Shown here: piece after piece, positions 58,962-64,000 of the stretch
Layout of the letters: each line of letters opens with the position of its first letter
How positions within the stretch are numbered: position 1 is the stretch's first letter
Assembly (NCBI GenBank): GCA_900457075.1
Contig: UGYN01000002.1
Span: 2,914,001-2,978,000, forward strand
Direction: 5' to 3'
DNA length: 64,000 nt
Source: Serratia quinivorans
GTDB lineage: Bacteria; Pseudomonadota; Gammaproteobacteria; Enterobacterales; Enterobacteriaceae
Notes under the pieces: model-generated
Told to the model about the DNA's origin: nothing
Database searches by the model: none
Seen by the model: only the letters and a program-made list of their open reading frames with translations
Translations under genes and position numbers: made by a program

Positions 58962-60164
58962 TCATAGCATCTCCGTCAGTGCCTGTTCGACATACAGATA
59001 GCCTATCCCCGTCACCTGCTGCGCGCGCGTCAGTTGGCCAAAGCCGATATGCGTGGCCTGGGCCTGGATCTGGTCGTGCCGGTCGAAAGGGTTAAAACCG
59101 GTCTGACTGATGATGGTGTCCAGCCAGACCTGACCAAATCCACAGCTGCGCCCGTACAGATAGATACGGTTGATATTGAGGATATTAAGGAAGTTATACA
59201 GGCTCAGGCCAATCGCCTGGGCGGCGCGTTGCACCAGCACCTGCAACGCAGCATCGCCCTGATGATAACGGGCAATCAGGTCGGCGGTGGTGGGGGTTTT
59301 AATCCTTTCGCCTTCCTGTTGTGCCCAGGGAGCGACCTTGAGCTGAATGCGGGCCTTTTTCTTCAGCGCCGACAGCGAAGCGATGGTTTCCAGACAGCCG
59401 TAACGGCCACAGGAGCAAAGGCCGCCATCGGGATCGACAATGGTATGGCCGATTTGACCGCTGCCAAACAGGCTGCCCCGGTAAATCTGCTGGTTAATCA
59501 CAAATGATGAACCTATGCCGTAATCGACGTTAATCACGCAAAAGTCCTGCAGATTGGCGTTATTTTGCCACTTTTCCGCCAGCCCCAGCATCACGCAGTC
59601 GTTATCGATCAAAACCTCGGTCTTCAGACGCTCTTCCAGCAGGTATTTTATCTCTACCGGGCCTTCCCACGGGGCCTGCGGCATACGTTGGGACACCCCG
59701 GTCAGCGGATTGACCTGGCCGTGGATCGACAGCGCAATCTTCAGTGGCGTGCCCTGCTGGCGGCTGTGCAGATGATAGATTTGCACCATTTCCTGCAGCA
59801 TCGCCTGCGGCGTAGTGGCGACGATCGGCTGCGGGGTGAAGGCGCTGCAAGGCGTCATCAGGCCATCCACCACGATGCTTTCAATCAGATAAGGGGAGAC
59901 ATTCAGGCACAGGATGCGTTGCCCGGCGGCGGCGATGCGGTAACTGCCGCCACCCAAACCGCGGCTGTGCAGGTTGTGCGGGTCGTGTTCTACCCGCTGC
60001 TCTTCCTGCAGTTCGTCGAGAATTTTGCCGACCGCAGGAATAGACAGCTGCGAAAGCCGCGCCAGCGTCGACTTACTGGCGACCTTTTCCCGGTACAGCA
60101 GTGCACATAACACCCGTTTATTAAAATTACGCACCCGCTGGTTATTCAAACCTTGCAATGCCAT
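58962..60164 (-). CDS. ROK-family transcriptional regulator
   Basis: The 400-aa protein has an N-terminal winged helix (about 15-75: LLYREKVASKSTLARLSQLS), then a ROK sugar-kinase-like domain. The zinc motif CSCGRYGCLE and the DNDCVMLGLAEKW and GIGSSFVINQQIYRGSLFGSG blocks follow the NagC/Mlc pattern. It is divergent from the DUF5107/TPR gene and a sugar transporter, so it probably controls their expression in response to the transported sugar. The effector is unknown. Confidence 0.88.
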   Translation of the reverse strand: MALQGLNNQRVRNFNKRVLCALLYREKVASKSTLARLSQLSIPAVGKILDELQEEQRVEHDPHNLHSRGLGGGSYRIAAAGQRILCLNVSPYLIESIVVDGLMTPCSAFTPQPIVATTPQAMLQEMVQIYHLHSRQQGTPLKIALSIHGQVNPLTGVSQRMPQAPWEGPVEIKYLLEERLKTEVLIDNDCVMLGLAEKWQNNANLQDFCVINVDYGIGSSFVINQQIYRGSLFGSGQIGHTIVDPDGGLCSCGRYGCLETIASLSALKKKARIQLKVAPWAQQEGERIKTPTTADLIARYHQGDAALQVLVQRAAQAIGLSLYNFLNILNINRIYLYGRSCGFGQVWLDTIISQTGFNPFDRHDQIQAQATHIGFGQLTRAQQVTGIGYLYVEQALTEML

Positions 60165-60271
60165 TTATTAAACCCCGTTTAGTGTATTGCGTGATGGTAG
60201 CGCATAAAGTCATCAATTCCGTCATCTAGACTGCCTGAAACGCAATGTTCAGTATTTTTAGAGAGGAAAGC

Positions 60272-63200
60272 ATGCACGGGACAGTCAAGGTTTGGCAAGA
60301 ACAGGTTGAATTACCCACCTACGGTATCGGTGAGCAGGACTCGCACCCGATGTTCCTGGAAAACCGTGTCTATCAGGGATCTTCCGGCGCGGTTTACCCT
60401 TATGGCGTGATTGATACCCTAAGCGGTGAGAAAACCTTGCGCCGTTATCAGGCTGTCTATCTGGAAAACGACTACCTGCGCGTGATGCTGTTACCGGAGC
60501 TGGGTGGGCGCATTCATCGGGCCTACGACAAAGTGCAGCAGCGTGATTTTGTCTACCACAACGAGGTGGTCAAGCCGGCGTTGGTGGGGCTGCTGGGGCC
60601 GTGGATCTCCGGGGGCATTGAGTTTAACTGGCCACAGCACCACCGGCCGACCACTTACATGCCGGTGGACTGCCAGATTCAACAGCATGAAAACGGAGCG
60701 CAGACCGTCTGGCTGGGGGAAGTGGAACCGATGCGCGGCCTGCAGGTGATGGCCGGTTTCACTCTGTATCCCGACCGCGCGCTGATTGAAATCAGCGCCA
60801 GGATCTTTAACGCCAACCCGACACCGCGCCATTTCCTCTGGTGGGCCAACCCGGCAGTGAAGGGCGGGGACGATCACCAGAGCGTGTTCCCACCGGATGT
60901 GACCGCCGTTTTTGACCACGGCAAGCGCGATGTCTCCTCGTTCCCCATCGCTACTGGCACCTACTACAAGGTGGATTACTCGGCCGGTGTGGATATTTCA
61001 CGCTACAAGAATATCCCGGTACCGACGTCTTATATGGCGTATAAGTCGGACTATGACTTCGTCGGGGCCTATAGCCACGATGAGCAGGGCGGTTTGCTGC
61101 ATATCGCCGATCATCATGTATCACCCGGCAAGAAACAATGGAGCTGGGGCCACGGCGAATTTGGTCAGGCCTGGGATCGCAATCTGACCGACAACAATGG
61201 CCCGTACATCGAGCTGATGACCGGGGTCTACACCGATAATCAGCCGGATTTCACCTGGCTCGATGCCTATGAAGAAAAATGCTTCGTGCAGAATTTCCTG
61301 CCTTACAACACCCTGGGCATGGTGCAGAACGCCAACACCCGGGCGGCGCTAAAGTTGGAAAGCGACGGACGACAGCTGGTGTGGGGGCTGTATGCGGTCG
61401 CGCCGCTGGCGCAGCATCGGCTGGTGGTCCGCAGCGATAGCGACCAACAGTTATTGCTCGATCGTCGTATCGATCTCAGCCCCGGAGCGGCCTTGATGGA
61501 GACCATGACCGGTGATTTCTCTGGTCGTCTGACGATTGAATTGTTGGACTCGCAGGGGGGCCGCGTACTCAGCTATCGTCAGCATCAGGCCGATCCGGCG
61601 GCAGAACTGCCGCAGCCGGCCAAAGCACCGCCGCTGGCCGGGCAAATTGACAGTGCCGATGAGGCCTGGTTTATCGGCCAGCATCTGGAGCAATACCATC
61701 ACGCCAGCCGTTCGGCGTTCGATTACTACCAGAGAGGCTTGGCGCTGGATCCGCTCGATTACCGCTGCAATTTGGCCCTGGCGACGCTGGAATATAACCG
61801 CGCCAATTTTGCACGCGCCATTGCCTATGCTGACGATGCGCTGGCACGTGCTCACCACCTTAACCGTAACCCACAGTGTGGCTTGGCCAGTCTGATCCGC
61901 GGCTGCGCGCATGAACAATTGGGTGACGACAGCGCGGCCTATGAAGATTTCTACCGCGCCATCTGGAGCGGCAATGGTAAACCGGGCGGCTTCTACGGGC
62001 TGGCTCGGGTCGCGGCGCGGCGCGGGAATTATTCGCAGGCGCTGGAATTTTGCGAAAGCAGCCTGAGCGTTAATGCCAGCCATTATCCGTTGATCGCTCT
62101 CAAGGCATGGTTGTTGCAACGCCTGGGACAGGGGGAACAGAGCCTGGCCTATATTGCGCAGCAACTGGCTGTCCGCCCGTTGCATTACAGCCTGTATTAC
62201 CTGCGTTATGCGCAAACCCGTGAGGCTGCCGATTTACAACGCTTGCGTGCGGTGACCGGTTGCCGTGGCATTAATGCGCTGACCATGGCCAACCAACTCT
62301 GTGAATGGGGGGCCAAACCGCAGGCGATTGAACTGCTGACGCTGCTGGACAGCCAGGAAAGCCTGCCGCTTTATCTGTTGGCCAGCTTGCGCAAGGGCGA
62401 GGCGGGCGATAGCGAATACCAGCAGTTGCTGGCGCAGGCGCGTGACAGCTTTAGCCGACAGGTACGCTTCCCCAATACCCTGAACGAAGTACAGATGCTG
62501 AGCCAATTGCCGGAGTGCGATTTTGCGCAGTACCTGCTGGGGTGTTTTCATTACAGCAAACGCAACTACTCGCAGGCGGTGGCACTGTGGCAGCGCTGCG
62601 TTGAGCGGCAGCCAGGGTTTGCCGATGCCTGGCGCAACCTGGGGATCTACAGCTTCAACAAGCTCCAGCAGCATGATGTTGCGCTGGAGTATCTGCAACG
62701 AGCGTTCAGGCTACAGCCCGACGATGCCCGGTTATTGTTCGAGCTGGATCAACTGAATAAGCATCTGCGAGTGGCTCCTGAACAACGGCTGGCCTTGCTG
62801 GAACAACATTTGGCGGTGGTGGCCAGGCGTGATGACCTCACAGCCGAACTGCTGAGCCTGTACAACCAGTGTGGCCGCTTGAGTGAGGCGCAACAGACTC
62901 TGCAACAGCGGCAGTTCCACCCGTGGGAAGGCGGTGAAGGCAAGGTCACCGGCCAGTACCTGATCAACCTGCAGCGCTTGGCGTTTCAGGCGCTACAGCA
63001 GGGGGATCCGCAGCAGGCGCATGAGTTGCTGCAGTCGGCGTTGCACTACCCGCACAATCTGGGGGAAGGCCGGCTGGCCGGGCAAAGTGACAACGATCTC
63101 TACTATTGGCTCGGCATCAGTGCCGCCCGGCAAGGTGATCTTGACGCTGCCACCGGCTACTGGCAGCAGGCCTGTGCCGGGCAGGGTGACCTGACGCAAA

Positions 63201-63562
63201 GCCGCTACTACAACGACCAACCGGTGGACTATCTGTTCTATCGCGGTATGGCACTCAAACAACTGGGGCAGTCGGCACAGGCCGAACAACAGTTCATGCA
63301 AATGCAGCAATGGGTACGGCAACAGTCAGAGCTGGCGCCGGGTGCCGATTTCTTTGCCGTTTCGCTGCCGGATTTGATGGCGTTGGACAACGACCTGAAC
63401 CAGGCGCATCAACAGCACTGCCTGCTGGTGACTGCTTTGGCGCTGCTGGGGTTAGGGCAGTTAACGGCGGCGCAGCAGACATTGGGCGAGTTGCTGGTGG
63501 TAAATCCTGCGCATGACAAAGCGCGTTTATTCAGCGTACTGGCCGAGGTTTTAGCCAACTGA
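60272..63562 (+). CDS. DUF5107 protein with C-terminal tetratricopeptide repeats
   Basis: The 1096-aa protein has an N-terminal DUF5107 domain (about 30-400, LPELGGRIHRAYDKVQQRDF, SGGIEFNWPQHHRPTTYMP), which looks like an aldose-epimerase/glycoside-processing beta-sandwich with conserved histidines and aromatic residues. TPR-like repeats follow from about 450 to the end (YYQRGLALDPLDYRCNLALA, VALWQRCVERQPGFADAWRN). No signal peptide is present, so it acts in the cytoplasm. The start at 60272 has GAGAGGA upstream. With the divergent ROK regulator and a sugar transporter 18 bp downstream it forms a carbohydrate-use module of unknown substrate. Confidence 0.82.
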   Translation: MHGTVKVWQEQVELPTYGIGEQDSHPMFLENRVYQGSSGAVYPYGVIDTLSGEKTLRRYQAVYLENDYLRVMLLPELGGRIHRAYDKVQQRDFVYHNEVVKPALVGLLGPWISGGIEFNWPQHHRPTTYMPVDCQIQQHENGAQTVWLGEVEPMRGLQVMAGFTLYPDRALIEISARIFNANPTPRHFLWWANPAVKGGDDHQSVFPPDVTAVFDHGKRDVSSFPIATGTYYKVDYSAGVDISRYKNIPVPTSYMAYKSDYDFVGAYSHDEQGGLLHIADHHVSPGKKQWSWGHGEFGQAWDRNLTDNNGPYIELMTGVYTDNQPDFTWLDAYEEKCFVQNFLPYNTLGMVQNANTRAALKLESDGRQLVWGLYAVAPLAQHRLVVRSDSDQQLLLDRRIDLSPGAALMETMTGDFSGRLTIELLDSQGGRVLSYRQHQADPAAELPQPAKAPPLAGQIDSADEAWFIGQHLEQYHHASRSAFDYYQRGLALDPLDYRCNLALATLEYNRANFARAIAYADDALARAHHLNRNPQCGLASLIRGCAHEQLGDDSAAYEDFYRAIWSGNGKPGGFYGLARVAARRGNYSQALEFCESSLSVNASHYPLIALKAWLLQRLGQGEQSLAYIAQQLAVRPLHYSLYYLRYAQTREAADLQRLRAVTGCRGINALTMANQLCEWGAKPQAIELLTLLDSQESLPLYLLASLRKGEAGDSEYQQLLAQARDSFSRQVRFPNTLNEVQMLSQLPECDFAQYLLGCFHYSKRNYSQAVALWQRCVERQPGFADAWRNLGIYSFNKLQQHDVALEYLQRAFRLQPDDARLLFELDQLNKHLRVAPEQRLALLEQHLAVVARRDDLTAELLSLYNQCGRLSEAQQTLQQRQFHPWEGGEGKVTGQYLINLQRLAFQALQQGDPQQAHELLQSALHYPHNLGEGRLAGQSDNDLYYWLGISAARQGDLDAATGYWQQACAGQGDLTQSRYYNDQPVDYLFYRGMALKQLGQSAQAEQQFMQMQQWVRQQSELAPGADFFAVSLPDLMALDNDLNQAHQQHCLLVTALALLGLGQLTAAQQTLGELLVVNPAHDKARLFSVLAEVLAN

Positions 63563-63580
63563 TGCCGCAAGGGGACGAAT

Positions 63581-64000
63581 GTGACGAATAAACTGAACAT
63601 GCCCTATGTCTGGACTATCTGCCTGGTCGCCGCTTGCGGTGGCCTGTTATTCGGCTATGACTGGGTAGTGATCGGCGGGGCCAAGCCGTTTTACGAGGCT
63701 TACTTCGGCATTACCGACCCTGCGCAGTCCGGCTGGGCGATGAGCTCGGCGCTGGTCGGTTGTATTTTTGGTGCCCTGATCTCGGGCCTGTTGTCGGATC
63801 GTTTTGGCCGAAAGTTGCCGTTGGCGATCGCCGCGCTAACCTTCGTGATCTCCGCCTGGGGCACCGCCATGGCCACCAGTTTTGACGCCTTTATTGTGTA
63901 TCGCATTGTTGGTGGTGTCGGTATTGGCCTGGCCTCGGCACTGTCGCCGATGTATATCGCCGAAGTCAGCCCGGCAGCCCAGCGTGGCCGCTTCGTGGCG
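63581..64000 (+). CDS. Sugar:H+ symporter of the major facilitator superfamily, cut by the window end
   Basis: The visible 140 residues start at a GTG (63581) after GGGGACGA. They contain CGGLLFGYDWVVIGGAKPFY, SGLLSDRFGRKLPLAIAAL and IYRIVGG-type segment YRIVGGVGIGLASALSPMYI, AEVSPAAQRGRFVA: the RXGR and PESPR-preceding motifs of the XylE/sugar porter family. The gene continues past the window. It lies 18 bp after the DUF5107 gene and is probably co-transcribed. The substrate is unknown, possibly a pentose or hexose. Confidence 0.88.
   Translation, partial: MTNKLNMPYVWTICLVAACGGLLFGYDWVVIGGAKPFYEAYFGITDPAQSGWAMSSALVGCIFGALISGLLSDRFGRKLPLAIAALTFVISAWGTAMATSFDAFIVYRIVGGVGIGLASALSPMYIAEVSPAAQRGRFVA

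Overview
The window is chromosomal DNA from a gamma-proteobacterium of the Serratia type. The backbone (hldE, ubiK-ribB-zupT-ygiD, ygiC-ygiB, tolC-nudF-yqiB-cpdA-yqiA-parE, ygiN-mdaB, parC-plsC-ftsP, ygiQ) follows the gene neighbourhood of Escherichia coli around tolC and parCE. The proteins are close to but distinct from the E. coli ones, and accessory modules typical of Serratia, Yersinia and Klebsiella are inserted between backbone genes. The genus is inferred from gene content and remembered protein sequences, not from a search.

Layout. 1-5.9 kb: heptose synthesis (hldE), amino-acid export (yjeH), ubiquinone assembly (ubiK), riboflavin synthesis under an FMN riboswitch (ribB), zinc uptake (zupT) and ygiD. 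5.9-13.1 kb: a sugar module with a LacI-type regulator, a mannose-family PTS (IIA, IIB, IIC, IID), a long class I mannose-6-phosphate isomerase homologue and two cupin glucose-6-phosphate-isomerase homologues. The last two lie on the other strand but carry the same 16-bp operator as the PTS promoter. 13.2-15.0 kb: ygiC-ygiB. 15.2-21.7 kb: glycerol/dihydroxyacetone use (gldA-dhaKLM and dhaR). 21.8-35.1 kb: backbone genes from tolC to ftsP. 35.1-38.3 kb: xanthosine use (xapR, xapAB). 38.6-50.1 kb: a complete core type II secretion system (gspC-M, prepilin peptidase, pilotin) preceded by a small membrane-anchored winged-helix protein. 50.3-53.9 kb: likely secretion cargo and partners, namely a GbpA-like lytic polysaccharide monooxygenase, a cytochrome b561 and a secreted DUF1996/DNRLRE protein. 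53.9-56.0 kb: an AraC regulator, an orphan FimB-type recombinase and an AT-rich stretch with a possible phage-type remnant. 56.1-64 kb: ygiQ, a MltE-type transglycosylase, a ROK regulator, a DUF5107/TPR protein and the start of a sugar transporter.

How the parts work together. Three carbohydrate modules (mannose-type PTS, glycerol/DHA, ROK-DUF5107-transporter) each sit beside their own regulator. The secretion system lies next to a chitin/cellulose-active copper oxidase and a secreted carbohydrate-binding protein, with a quinol-linked b-type cytochrome between them. Together they form a candidate secretion and oxidative polysaccharide-attack island, which I consider the most interesting functional hypothesis here.

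A striking property of the sequence itself is that five otherwise intact genes (PTS IIC, dhaR, a LysR gene, gspF, gspG) are each broken by exactly one extra base inside a homopolymer of six or more. All five restore full-length family members when one base is removed. This pattern looks more like homopolymer over-calling in the assembly than five independent pseudogenes. No rRNA, tRNA, CRISPR array or complete insertion sequence was recognised.
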